This document shows, one piece after another, positions 7,479 through 15,911 of a DNA stretch of 37,520 bases; positions within the stretch are counted from its first letter, which is position 1, and each line of letters begins with the position of its first letter. The notes beneath the pieces were generated by a model. That model made no database searches. It had not been told where the DNA came from and was given only the letters and a program-made list of their open reading frames with translations. The DNA is from JBOHNS01 sp050730835. GTDB taxonomy: Bacteria > Patescibacteriota > Saccharimonadia > Saccharimonadales > UBA4665. The translations under genes and the position numbers were made by a program. The stretch covers positions 1 to 37,520 of the forward strand of contig JBOHNS010000018.1 in NCBI GenBank assembly GCA_050730835.1. The letters are read 5' to 3'.

Positions 7479-8899
7479 GGTTTATTTTCTAATAAATCAA
7501 TCGTTAGCGCGGCGGTCCAGGAAAAGTTGTTTATGCCGGCTGGCTCGCCGCTGATGGGATCGAAATATTCGTAGAAGCCGGATTTTTCGACTAGTTCTAA
7601 TGTGTTTTCGGTCAGCGCGGCGGCGTGGTCGGCGTAGCCGGCGCGTTTTAGCCCGTCGATGATTAGCCAGTTGGTGTTAAGCCAGGTTGGGCCTTGCCAA
7701 TAATCTTGGCGCTTGAACCATTCCGAGCTGATTGGTACGCTCGGCACCGGCCAGGCTGGGCCGTAGTTGTGGTCGTTTTCCAGCATGTGCACGATTTTTT
7801 CCAAGTGGTCTTTCGGCGCGCAGCCGGCGTAGAGCGGCATCAGGGCGGCGACGGTGCTGATTTTGATTAGCTCGCGGCTCGTAAAATTGCGGCTAAAATA
7901 TTCCTGGGATGTCTCGTCCCACAAAGCTTCTAGGGCTGTTTGACTTAAATCGATTTGCCGGGTCATGTTTGCCGGCAAGCTTTCGCCAATTTCGGCGGCG
8001 ATGGTTTTTAAAAGTTGATTGGCGCGAATAAAAATACAATTGAAGGTTAAATCTTCGAGTTTGAAACCGCGGCTATTCAAAACTTTATCAATATCGTAAT
8101 GCTGGCGGCTTAAGCGACGCTGTAAAACGTACAGCCCGACATCGTCGAACGCCGAAAGCCGCTGGTCTTTGGGTATGGATTTAAGATCGCGGCGCAATAA
8201 ATTTATCAGGTTTTCCAGACGGATTTTGTGGCCGATTTTTAACCAGCTAGGCATTAAATTAGTGTGCAGCTCGTCCATGCTTGGCGGCGTGTTGTCGAGG
8301 CCGATTTCCCAGGGATGGATTTGCAAAATTAAGCCAATCGCGCTAGGATCGCGTTCGGCATAAAGCCATTGATGATAGGCTAGCAGCGCTGGAAAAATGG
8401 TTTTGTACCAATCTTTGCGCTCGCCAGGATTTAAATTTTCGCCAATTCTAGTGATGGCTTCGGCCAGCATCGGCGGCTGGGTGATGCCGCTGGTCAAAAT
8501 ATCGTCCGGTGCTTGTGGGTTGAGCCAGCTGCGCCACATGCGCGCATCGCTGGCATTGCGATCGCTGGTGCGCAAAATCATGTGCGGCAACATGCCGTTT
8601 GCCCATTGGCCTGCCAGTAAACTGGTGATTTCGGCCTGGGCTCGTTTAAGGTCGTAATGGCTTAGGCCAATCGCGATAAAGCAGCTATCCCACAGCCATT
8701 GGTGCGGATAAATATCGCGCGCCGGCAGTGTAAACCCGTCCTGATTATTATCGGCCAGAACCGCCTTGGCTCTAGCCAACAAATCCTGCGGCTCGGCCGC
8801 AGCTTTCGCCTTCGCCGGCTGGCCATTTTGGTTAACCACACCCGACTGCGAATTTTCTACCAGCTCGGGTTGTTCAATGTCAGTTTCTGTATCCATCAA
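7475..8899 (-). CDS. GH63/amylo-1,6-glucosidase-like glycoside hydrolase
   Basis: A 474-residue enzyme with an (alpha/alpha)6-barrel signature. After a low-complexity N-terminus (~1-38) come PHQWLWDSCFIAIGLSHYD (~65-83, W-D-S near the acid site), ANGMLPHMIL (~99-108), QDYWQGPTWLNTNWLI (~396-411) and a C-terminal FSWTAALTIDLL preceded by EYFDPISGEPAG (general-base region). These match GH63 and related enzymes cleaving alpha-glucosides or mannosylglycerate-type substrates. No signal peptide is seen, so it is probably cytosolic. An AAAGGA Shine-Dalgarno precedes ATG. The exact substrate is not predictable. Confidence 0.8.
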   Translation of the reverse strand: MMDTETDIEQPELVENSQSGVVNQNGQPAKAKAAAEPQDLLARAKAVLADNNQDGFTLPARDIYPHQWLWDSCFIAIGLSHYDLKRAQAEITSLLAGQWANGMLPHMILRTSDRNASDARMWRSWLNPQAPDDILTSGITQPPMLAEAITRIGENLNPGERKDWYKTIFPALLAYHQWLYAERDPSAIGLILQIHPWEIGLDNTPPSMDELHTNLMPSWLKIGHKIRLENLINLLRRDLKSIPKDQRLSAFDDVGLYVLQRRLSRQHYDIDKVLNSRGFKLEDLTFNCIFIRANQLLKTIAAEIGESLPANMTRQIDLSQTALEALWDETSQEYFSRNFTSRELIKISTVAALMPLYAGCAPKDHLEKIVHMLENDHNYGPAWPVPSVPISSEWFKRQDYWQGPTWLNTNWLIIDGLKRAGYADHAAALTENTLELVEKSGFYEYFDPISGEPAGINNFSWTAALTIDLLENKP

Positions 8900-8955
8900 T
8901 ATCCTTTAAGTATAACGAAACTTTAAAATAAGCATAGCCTTTAATATTAGTATTG

Positions 8956-9453
8956 TTAGCGGAAATTATTAAATTCTAGCGGGAAGTTAAAATCCTGGGA
9001 TTTTAATAGCTGCATGACGGCTTGCAGCTCGTCCTTGCTAGAACTAGTTACGCGCACGGCTTCGCCCTGAACCGCGGTTTTGACTTTCGGAAATTTGTCG
9101 CGCAAAAGTTTGGTGATTTGTTTGGCTTTGTCTTGGTCAAGTCCCTGAATAAATGGCACTTCTTTTTCGGTCTTTAGGTTGCTTGTCGTTAAATCTTTAG
9201 AAGCGTCTAGAACTTTTTGGCTTATATTTCGGGCGGCCAGCCTTTTGCGCACAATGTCTAAAATGGCGTCGACTTGAAAGTCGCCGCTGCCGGTAATTTT
9301 GAAACCGGTTTTATCATTATTCAGCCACTCGATAGCGGCCGGCGTGCCCTTAAAATCATAGCGGTTGGCCAGTTCGCGCAAAGTTTGATCGAAAACATTG
9401 TTCATTTCCGCCTTGTCATATTCGCTAACTACATCAAAACTAAAATTTGCCAT
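8956..9453 (-). CDS. yajQ: YajQ family nucleotide-binding protein
   Basis: A 165-residue protein covering the whole family. It opens with ANFSFDVVSEYDKAEMNN, has TLRELANRYDFKG (~27-39), continues with DILDIVRKRL-type helices, and near the end carries KFPKVKTAVQGEAVRV followed by SSSKDELQAVMQLLK. YajQ proteins have two RNA-recognition-like folds, and some bind cyclic di-GMP. TACAAT (as ATTGTA on the plus strand, 9461-9466) is seven bases upstream of ATG, so it is probably leaderless. No c-di-GMP enzymes are visible in the window, so the ligand is open. Confidence 0.93.
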   Translation of the reverse strand: MANFSFDVVSEYDKAEMNNVFDQTLRELANRYDFKGTPAAIEWLNNDKTGFKITGSGDFQVDAILDIVRKRLAARNISQKVLDASKDLTTSNLKTEKEVPFIQGLDQDKAKQITKLLRDKFPKVKTAVQGEAVRVTSSSKDELQAVMQLLKSQDFNFPLEFNNFR

Positions 9454-9477
9454 ACATTTTATTGTAGCGAGAAAATT

Positions 9478-10908
9478 TTACTCCGCAAGCTCCATGCTGA
9501 CGGGCGTGTAAATATCTTGTTTGTTAGCGCCGATGTCGATCGGGTATTCGCCGGTAAAGCAGGATAGGTTAAATTTTTCGGCTGGCAGGCCGGTGGCTTT
9601 TATCATGCCGTCGAGCGATAGAAAGCCCAGGTATTGGCAGCCGATGGTGCGGCGCATTTGCTCGATTGTCATGTTGGCGGCGGCTAGTTCGGTTTGGTTG
9701 GGCGTGTCGATGCCGTAAAAATCCGGAAATCGAACTGGCGGCGAGCCGATTAGCACCGATACCGAGCGGGCGCCAACTTGCTTGGCAAGCTTGACTAATC
9801 CGGGCATAGTATTGAGCCGGACAATTGAATCGTCTATAAAAATTACGTCTTTGCCTTCTATGGCTTCGGGAATGATGTTGTGCTTGCGGCGTAGTTGTTC
9901 TTGACGAACGTTGTTGGTTGGTTGCATGAAGGTTCGGCCAATGTAGCGGTTTTTGATGATGGCTTGTTTTTGGGTTAGGCCAAGCTTTTGGGCATAGCCT
10001 TCGGCTTCGGGGATTGATGTGTCAGGCACTGGAACAACGAGTGTATTTTGGCTGTTGCTGTATAAAGAGTTGTGCTCGTCTGCTAATTTTTCGCCGAATT
10101 TTCGCCGAATTTCGTTGACGCTTTGTCCATATAAGTGGCTGTCATGACGCGCGAAATAGACAAATTCGAAAATGTCTAGTTTGTCTGCACCCTCGGCCAG
10201 CTGGCGCGATTCCAAGCCGGCTTTGGTAATAATGGCCAGCTCGCCGGGTCTGACTTCGCGCTCATAGCTGGCGCCGATAATATCTAGTCCGCAAGTTTCA
10301 GAGCTGACCGCCCAGCTGCCATCACCTAATTTGCCCAGAGCCAGCGGCCGAATGCCATATTGGTCGCGAAAGGCTACCAGCGCACCATCTTGCATGCCGA
10401 CGCACGAAAAAGCGCCGTTTAGCAGCGGATAAGCTTTCTCGATAGCGTCTGGCAAATCCTTGTCGCCGCGCATAAATTGGGCTATGCTCAAACCAATCAT
10501 TTCGGAGTCATTAATCTGGCTGTGCAGCAAATTATGGCTGGCTAGATGATCTTCTAGCTCGGTAGTGTCTGGTAAGTTGCCGTTGTGTCCCATGGCCAGG
10601 CCGATCGCCTCGTCGACTACAGGCTGGCGATGCCGTTTTTTATCGCCGGATGTTGAATAGCGGTTGTGGCCGAACGCAATATTGCCCGCCAAGCGGGTGA
10701 TAACCTGTTTGTCATAAATGTCGCGCACCAGACCTAATTCGCGGTGAGTTTCTAGCCCGTAGGCTGTTTTGCTAGCCATGCCGCTAGCTTCCGTGCCGCG
10801 ATGTTGCAGCGCGTACAGACTTTCATATAATAAGCCCGCGGCGCTGTTGTCCTCGTCAGCCGTCATAATGCCGGCCACGGCGCATTTTTCCCTCATTTCT
10901 CCAGCCAT
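9478..10908 (-). CDS. purF: Amidophosphoribosyltransferase homolog with altered metal and PRPP sites
   Basis: A 476-residue two-domain enzyme that would make phosphoribosylamine from PRPP and glutamine. The N-terminal Ntn glutaminase has Cys9 in MREKCAVAGI after a short propeptide, and the conserved LQHRGTEASG and GHNRYST. The PRTase domain carries VIFIDDSIVR (~365-374), but the usual G-T-T that follows reads L-N-T. Of the four Cys expected to hold a [4Fe-4S] cluster in Bacillus-type enzymes only one is recognisable (SCFTGEYP); IFEFVYFARHD and PDFYGID lack theirs. No other purine genes lie nearby, so its role may be ammonia or PRPP chemistry rather than full de novo synthesis. Confidence 0.9.
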   Translation of the reverse strand: MAGEMREKCAVAGIMTADEDNSAAGLLYESLYALQHRGTEASGMASKTAYGLETHRELGLVRDIYDKQVITRLAGNIAFGHNRYSTSGDKKRHRQPVVDEAIGLAMGHNGNLPDTTELEDHLASHNLLHSQINDSEMIGLSIAQFMRGDKDLPDAIEKAYPLLNGAFSCVGMQDGALVAFRDQYGIRPLALGKLGDGSWAVSSETCGLDIIGASYEREVRPGELAIITKAGLESRQLAEGADKLDIFEFVYFARHDSHLYGQSVNEIRRKFGEKLADEHNSLYSNSQNTLVVPVPDTSIPEAEGYAQKLGLTQKQAIIKNRYIGRTFMQPTNNVRQEQLRRKHNIIPEAIEGKDVIFIDDSIVRLNTMPGLVKLAKQVGARSVSVLIGSPPVRFPDFYGIDTPNQTELAAANMTIEQMRRTIGCQYLGFLSLDGMIKATGLPAEKFNLSCFTGEYPIDIGANKQDIYTPVSMELAE

Positions 10909-11004
10909 CTAATAAATTTAATCACAAAATAAACGCATATGCTAAATTATCAGCCAAAAATCCCAGCCAATTGCCGCTGCTTACTGGTATAATTAATAAT
11001 CAAT

Positions 11005-12054
11005 ATGAACTATCAAAATTCGCATATTGCTGAGGCCGCCGAATTGCTAAAAAAACGCCTGGCCGAAACGGACAACCAGGCCGATATTTTGAAAGCGGTC
11101 GAGTTGCGCGCGCTATTCGACGAGCTGAAAACCTTGCCAACAAATGAGCGCGCCGCTTTTGGCAAAGAAGTCAACCAACTAAAAATCGAACTCGAAGACC
11201 TTGTCCGCCAAAACCTAGAACCTAAAATCTATAACCTAAAACCTATTGACGTAACGGCGCCGTTTGACATAAACTCGCCCAAACCAGAACTTTTGTCGTC
11301 CGAAACCGGCAGCCAGCACCCGCTAATGACCGAGCTGGAAATGATCTTGGATATTTTTTACCGCATGGGCTTTAACGCGGTTGAATCACGCGAAATCGAC
11401 GACGACTATCACATGTTCGGCAGCCTGAATTTCCCTGATGGCCATCCCGCCCGCGACGATTACGACACCTTTATGACAGTCGAAAAAGATGCCAACGGCC
11501 AGCCGTTCATCGCGCCAGCCCACACTTCAACGATGCAAAACCGCGTGCTAAAAAAATACAAATCAAACTTAGCCGAGGGCGAACCAATCGCCTGCGTAAT
11601 CCCCGGCCGAGTATTCCGAAATGAAGATCTGGATGCCCGCCACGAACACACCTTTTACCAACTAGAAGGCGTTTACGTTGGCAAAGGCATCCACGCCGGC
11701 AATCTCATCGCCACGCTAAAAACTTTTTTGCAGGAATATTACGCCAAACAATTGGAAGTCAAAACCCAGCCATTCTATTTCCCATTTACCGAGCCCAGCT
11801 TTGAGTTCGCCTTAAGTTGCCCATTTTGCGATAAGACAGGCTGCCAAGTTTGCGGTCATTCCGGCTGGATAGAATTACTCGGCTGCGGCATGATTCATCC
11901 GAATGTTCTGCGCGAAGCGGAAATCGACCCCGAAATTTTCGCGGGCTTTGCCTGGGGCGGCGGCTGTGAGCGCCTAGTAATGATGAAATACAATATCGGA
12001 GACGTCCGCCATTTCGAATCCGCCCACCTAAATTTCCTAAGGCAATTCGTATGA
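11005..12054 (+). CDS. pheS: Phenylalanine-tRNA ligase alpha subunit
   Basis: A 349-residue class II synthetase subunit. The N-terminal helical arm (~1-75) is followed by the catalytic core: GSQHPLMTELEMILDIFYRM (motif 1 area, ~101-120), RVFRNEDLDARHEHTFYQLE (motif 2, ~200-219) and GFAWGGGCERLVMMKYNIGD (motif 3, ~313-332). An inserted CPFCDKTGCQVCG (~272-284) offers four cysteines for Zn. TATAAT lies 11 bases before ATG. The stop overlaps the next start by four bases (ATGA), so it heads a tightly coupled operon ending in pheT. Confidence 0.96.
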   Translation: MNYQNSHIAEAAELLKKRLAETDNQADILKAVELRALFDELKTLPTNERAAFGKEVNQLKIELEDLVRQNLEPKIYNLKPIDVTAPFDINSPKPELLSSETGSQHPLMTELEMILDIFYRMGFNAVESREIDDDYHMFGSLNFPDGHPARDDYDTFMTVEKDANGQPFIAPAHTSTMQNRVLKKYKSNLAEGEPIACVIPGRVFRNEDLDARHEHTFYQLEGVYVGKGIHAGNLIATLKTFLQEYYAKQLEVKTQPFYFPFTEPSFEFALSCPFCDKTGCQVCGHSGWIELLGCGMIHPNVLREAEIDPEIFAGFAWGGGCERLVMMKYNIGDVRHFESAHLNFLRQFV

Positions 12055-12392
12055 AACAAGTCGATAAAATATCCGTGAATGAACTACAGGAAATGGCCGA
12101 GAAAATGTTTGGCGAATTGGTCAAAGCCGATGTAGACGTGGCCAGACGCGTTATGGTTGTGGATATGCCGATGCACTATGAAGGCGAGGCGTATTTACTT
12201 GAAAACGGCTCTACGCAAAAAGATTTGTGGGGAATTAACTTGCATCCTGCAGATTTTGGGGCTGATGATTTTATTGAGTTCGATTCCATGATTAACATTC
12301 GCCCCTCCGGCGGCAATCCATCCAAAGACGTGCTCGACCCAAAAATTCGCGCTAAAATTATAGAAATAGTTAGCGAGATTGTGCATGACTAG
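12051..12392 (+). CDS. DUF5674 family protein
   Basis: A 113-residue protein resembling the DUF5674 family of CPR bacteria: an ELQEMAEKMFGELVKADVD-like start, then LLENGSTQKDLWGINLHP, then EFDSMINIRPSGGNPSKDV and DPKIRAKIIEIV. Function unknown. Its ATG overlaps the pheS stop, and its own stop overlaps the next gene, so it is translated within the phe operon. No membrane segment or metal motif is visible. Confidence 0.82.
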   Translation: MKQVDKISVNELQEMAEKMFGELVKADVDVARRVMVVDMPMHYEGEAYLLENGSTQKDLWGINLHPADFGADDFIEFDSMINIRPSGGNPSKDVLDPKIRAKIIEIVSEIVHD

Positions 12393-12711
12393 CCACGAAT
12401 TTGATCGCCAAGCCTGGGCCAGCCTAGATTTATTCAATCAAATGGGCAATATTGGCTCGGAAGTCGGCCGCGCCTTAAGCGCCAAACGCCAGGGTAAAAC
12501 CGAACGCTCGCAGGCGGCTTTTTACCGCGGCATGGATTTGTTCAATGCCACGATCGACGCTTGGGCCGCGCAAAAGCGCGTAGCTTTGCCGGAATTATTA
12601 TGCGCCCGGGAACAATTCGCCCAGTCAATATTGACGGATAAAATAGACCCAACGCTAGAAAAATATTTTATGCAATTCGCCGTCGCCGCGCGGCTAGGGC
12701 AATTTGTATGA
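12385..12711 (+). CDS. Hypothetical helical protein in phe operon
   Basis: A 108-residue, all-helical-looking protein with segments DRQAWASLDLFNQMGNIGSE, GMDLFNATIDAW and ELLCAREQFAQSI. I have seen similar proteins in CPR genomes but know no function. The ATG at 12385 overlaps the DUF5674 stop by eight bases. An upstream in-frame TTG exists, but the ATG gives the usual coupled arrangement. Its stop overlaps the methyltransferase start by four bases. Confidence 0.72.
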   Translation: MTSHEFDRQAWASLDLFNQMGNIGSEVGRALSAKRQGKTERSQAAFYRGMDLFNATIDAWAAQKRVALPELLCAREQFAQSILTDKIDPTLEKYFMQFAVAARLGQFV

Positions 12712-13313
12712 GCGAGACCAATAACAAAACACTAGCAACATACGAAGAGAGAACTCAAAAATATATTGACGGGACGGCGCAGGAAGTAACACTTGACGGC
12801 AGGTTGTGGATCGATTATAGCCTTGCCGGTTTAGGCGCGGACGCTCGTATTCTGGAAATTGGCAGCGCTTTTGGGCGCGATGCGGATTATATAGAAAGCC
12901 AAGGATTTAGCGTTGAACGGACGGATGCGACCAAAAGTTTTGTAGCGCTTTTACAATCTCGCGGCCAAGCGGCGCGCGAGCTAAATCTCCTGACGGACAA
13001 ACTTGGAGCGGGGCACGATTTAATATTGGCCAACGCTGTGTTATTACATTTTTCACGGCCGGAAGCGTCGGCTGTAACACATAAGATCTACGACGCCCTG
13101 AAGGCTGGCGGCCGCTTTGCTTTCACAGTTAAAGCTGGCTATGGCGAGTCGTGGTCGTACGACAAGATGGATGCCCCCAGGTTTTATTGTTATTGGCAGC
13201 CAGACCAGCTCGAAAAACTATTATATGAAGCCAATTTTCAGGATAATTTGATCGAGAATGATACTAGCGGTAAGTGGCTCCAGGTTATCGCGCGCAAAGG
13301 ATTGGAAAAATGA
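12708..13313 (+). CDS. Class I SAM-dependent methyltransferase
   Basis: A 201-residue protein with a Rossmann-type SAM domain: ARILEIGSAFGRDADYIESQ (motif I, ~44-63), VERTDATKSFV (motif II, ~68-78), DLILANAVLLHFSRPE (motif IV, ~102-117) and DALKAGGRFAFTVKAG (~127-142). It looks like a small-molecule or general methyltransferase. The substrate is not recognisable. It lies between two overlapping genes in the pheS-pheT operon (ATGA junctions on both sides), so it is co-translated with the synthetase. A link to tRNA or translation is only a guess from context. Confidence 0.87.
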   Translation: MSETNNKTLATYEERTQKYIDGTAQEVTLDGRLWIDYSLAGLGADARILEIGSAFGRDADYIESQGFSVERTDATKSFVALLQSRGQAARELNLLTDKLGAGHDLILANAVLLHFSRPEASAVTHKIYDALKAGGRFAFTVKAGYGESWSYDKMDAPRFYCYWQPDQLEKLLYEANFQDNLIENDTSGKWLQVIARKGLEK

Positions 13314-15874
13314 AAGTATCAGTAAATTGGATTCGGCAATTTTTGGATTTTGAGCTGCCGGCGATTGATGAATTGGTGGCTAAAATTGGTTCGCAGCTGG
13401 GCGAAGTCGAGGAAGTTGTTGATTTTGGCAAAAAATACCAGGGGATAATTGTGGCTAAAGTCGTGGAGTGCTATAAACACGAAGATTCTGACCATTTGAA
13501 CGTTTGCAAAATTGATGATGGCGGCAAAGCGCAAAATGTTGAGCGCCATGAAAACGGACTAGTTCAGGTTGTTTGCGGCGCGCCAAATGTTCGAAAAGAT
13601 TTAGTGGTGGCTTGGTTGCCGCCGGGTTCAACCGTGCCGAGTTCATTTGATAATGGTACTTCGCTAAAGCTTCGAACCACAGGAGATTCGTTTGTGCTAG
13701 AAACGCGGGAAATTCGCGGCGTCAAAAGCAACGGCATGCTGGCTAGCGCCAAAGAGCTAGTGATTAGCGACGACCACGAAGGAATTTTAGAAATCGACAA
13801 AGACGTAGAACCCGGCACGGACTTCGCAGAAACTTTTAAGTTAAATGACTATGTTATTGACATTGAAAATAAAATGTTCACGCACCGGCCGGATTGCTTC
13901 GGCGCGCTCGGCGTCGCCCGTGAAATTTCTGGAATATTGCAGCGGCCGTTTACAAGTCCGGCTTGGTATCAAACAAATCCAGAGTTTTCCGAAATAGAAA
14001 GCGAACAATTAAAGCTGGAAGTTCAAAATGATTTGCCGGAATTAGTGCCAAGATTTACGGCCATTACGATGAGCGACGTAAAAGTTGGTCCAAGCCCATT
14101 GTGGTTGCAAATTGCGCTAGCTAAAGTTGGCCAAAAATCTATCAATAACATTGTCGATCTAACTAATTTTTATATGCTCGTAACCGGCCAGCCGTTGCAC
14201 GCCTATGATTACGACAAAGTTAAAAGTTTAAGTAATGGCGAAGCGAAAATAGTCGTTCGCTATCCGCAATCAGGCGAAAAAGTTAAGTTGCTAAACGGCA
14301 AAGAAATCGAACCTAGAAGCGAAGCAATCATGATCGCTACCGACCAAAAGCTAATCGGCCTCGGCGGCGTAATGGGCGGCAGCGAAACCGAAGTCGACGC
14401 TAGCACCAAAAACATCATCCTAGAAAGCGCGAGCTTCGATATGTATTCCATCCGCCGCACGAGCATGGCGCACGGGTTATTTACCGACGCCGTTACGCGG
14501 TTCAATAAAGGTCAATCAGCGCTGCAAACGCTAGCGGTGCTAGCGAAAATCGTAAACGACCTAGCAAAACTGGCTAGCGGCCAAGTCGCTAGCGACGTTA
14601 TCGATAGCCAGCAAAATCTGCCTAGCCAAAAACCGGTTAGCGTAACGGTGGAATTTATTAATGCTAGGCTCGGGCTAACGCTCATCGCTAGCGAAATCAA
14701 GTCGCTGCTAGAAAATGTCGAATTCCAGGTAGATGACGCTAGCGAAACGCTAGCCGTGCTAGCACCATTCTGGCGGACTGATATTGAAATCCCAGAAGAC
14801 GTTGTCGAAGAAGTCGGCCGGCTGTACGGCTACGATAAATTGCCGCTAGAACTGCCGAAGCGAAGTATTAAACCAGCCGAAAAGGATCCGGCGCTAGAAC
14901 TAAAGGCCAAAATCCGCGCTACTCTAGCGAAAGCTGGCGCCAACGAAGTGCTAACTTACAGCTTCGTCCACGGCAATTTGCTAGAAAAATCGGGCCAGAA
15001 CAAAGACAACGCATATCAAATCAGCAACGCGCTAAGCCCCGATTTGCAATATTATCGCCTCAGCCTAATGCCGAGCCTGCTAGACAAAGTTCACCAAAAC
15101 ATCAAAGCCGGCTACGACGAATTCGCACTGTTCGAACTAGGCAAAACTCACGTTCAGCACGAACCCGATCCTACCGAACCTCACGTTCCTAAAGAAATTA
15201 ACGCCCTAAGTCTTGTTTACGCGGCTAAAAACAGTAGTGCAGGTGCATCTTATTATTACGCTAGAAAATATTTTGATAACCTCATGCAAACTTTTGGTAT
15301 TGCTGATTCTCTAAAATTAGAGGCTTTATCTGGCGCGGATTTGTACAAAAATCCATGGCTAGAGGAAATGGCCGCTCCATTCGAACCAAAACGTAGTGCA
15401 GTCTTGCGGGATACTGTAGGCATTTTGCCGGGAACTAAAGGATTGATTTGGGGCATAGTTGGTGAGTTTAAGACTTCGGTTCAAAAAGCTTTGAAGTTGC
15501 CAGATTATTGTGCCGGTTTTGAACTCGACCCTTTGCTTTTTTCACAAGCTAAAAATTTGCAAACTTACTTGCCGCTATCGAGATATCCGAAAATTGAGCA
15601 AGATATCTGCCTGAAAGTCGCTAGCGACCTAGACTACCAAGAGTTAGCGGGTTTTGTATCTAGCGAGCTAGAAAAATCTAAACCAGAACAAACTTTGCTA
15701 GAAATTTCGCCGCTAGATATTTACCAGCGCGATGATGACCAAACCCACAAACAAATCACCTTCCGAATCCAAATTGCCAGCTACGAAAAAACCATGACCG
15801 ATGCCGAAGTCGCCAAATTGCTGGACGAGCTAGCCGCCGCCGCTTCGCAAAAACTGGCCGCCGCGCGCATTTAG
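13310..15874 (+). CDS. pheT: Phenylalanine-tRNA ligase beta subunit
   Basis: An 854-residue protein. Start ATG 13310 overlaps the previous stop (AAATGA) and gives the normal opening MKVSVNWIRQFLDFELP. Domains in order: B1, the EMAP/OB tRNA-binding insert with IVVAKVVECYKHEDSDHLNV (~47-66), B3/4 editing region (~200-380), B5, the synthetase-like core, and a C-terminal FDX-ACB anticodon-binding domain with PLSRYPKIEQDICL. It charges tRNA-Phe with PheS as (alpha-beta)2. The gene is extremely rich in CTAG, with 12 copies in about 250 bases near 14510-14765, mostly GCTAGC contexts. Confidence 0.96.
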   Translation: MKVSVNWIRQFLDFELPAIDELVAKIGSQLGEVEEVVDFGKKYQGIIVAKVVECYKHEDSDHLNVCKIDDGGKAQNVERHENGLVQVVCGAPNVRKDLVVAWLPPGSTVPSSFDNGTSLKLRTTGDSFVLETREIRGVKSNGMLASAKELVISDDHEGILEIDKDVEPGTDFAETFKLNDYVIDIENKMFTHRPDCFGALGVAREISGILQRPFTSPAWYQTNPEFSEIESEQLKLEVQNDLPELVPRFTAITMSDVKVGPSPLWLQIALAKVGQKSINNIVDLTNFYMLVTGQPLHAYDYDKVKSLSNGEAKIVVRYPQSGEKVKLLNGKEIEPRSEAIMIATDQKLIGLGGVMGGSETEVDASTKNIILESASFDMYSIRRTSMAHGLFTDAVTRFNKGQSALQTLAVLAKIVNDLAKLASGQVASDVIDSQQNLPSQKPVSVTVEFINARLGLTLIASEIKSLLENVEFQVDDASETLAVLAPFWRTDIEIPEDVVEEVGRLYGYDKLPLELPKRSIKPAEKDPALELKAKIRATLAKAGANEVLTYSFVHGNLLEKSGQNKDNAYQISNALSPDLQYYRLSLMPSLLDKVHQNIKAGYDEFALFELGKTHVQHEPDPTEPHVPKEINALSLVYAAKNSSAGASYYYARKYFDNLMQTFGIADSLKLEALSGADLYKNPWLEEMAAPFEPKRSAVLRDTVGILPGTKGLIWGIVGEFKTSVQKALKLPDYCAGFELDPLLFSQAKNLQTYLPLSRYPKIEQDICLKVASDLDYQELAGFVSSELEKSKPEQTLLEISPLDIYQRDDDQTHKQITFRIQIASYEKTMTDAEVAKLLDELAAAASQKLAAARI

Positions 15875-15876
15875 CC

Positions 15877-15905
15877 TTGACAGCGCTTAGCAATAAGTGT
15901 ATATT
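15877..15905 (+). promoter_or_regulatory. Consensus sigma70-type promoter P1
   Basis: TTGACA (15877-15882), a 17-base spacer, then TATATT (15900-15905). It begins three bases after the pheT stop, and the expected transcription start is near 15912. Most genes here show only a -10 close to the start codon, so a full -35/-10 pair with ideal spacing and no ORF behind it argues for a non-coding transcript. Confidence 0.7.
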
Positions 15906-15911
15906 CACGTA

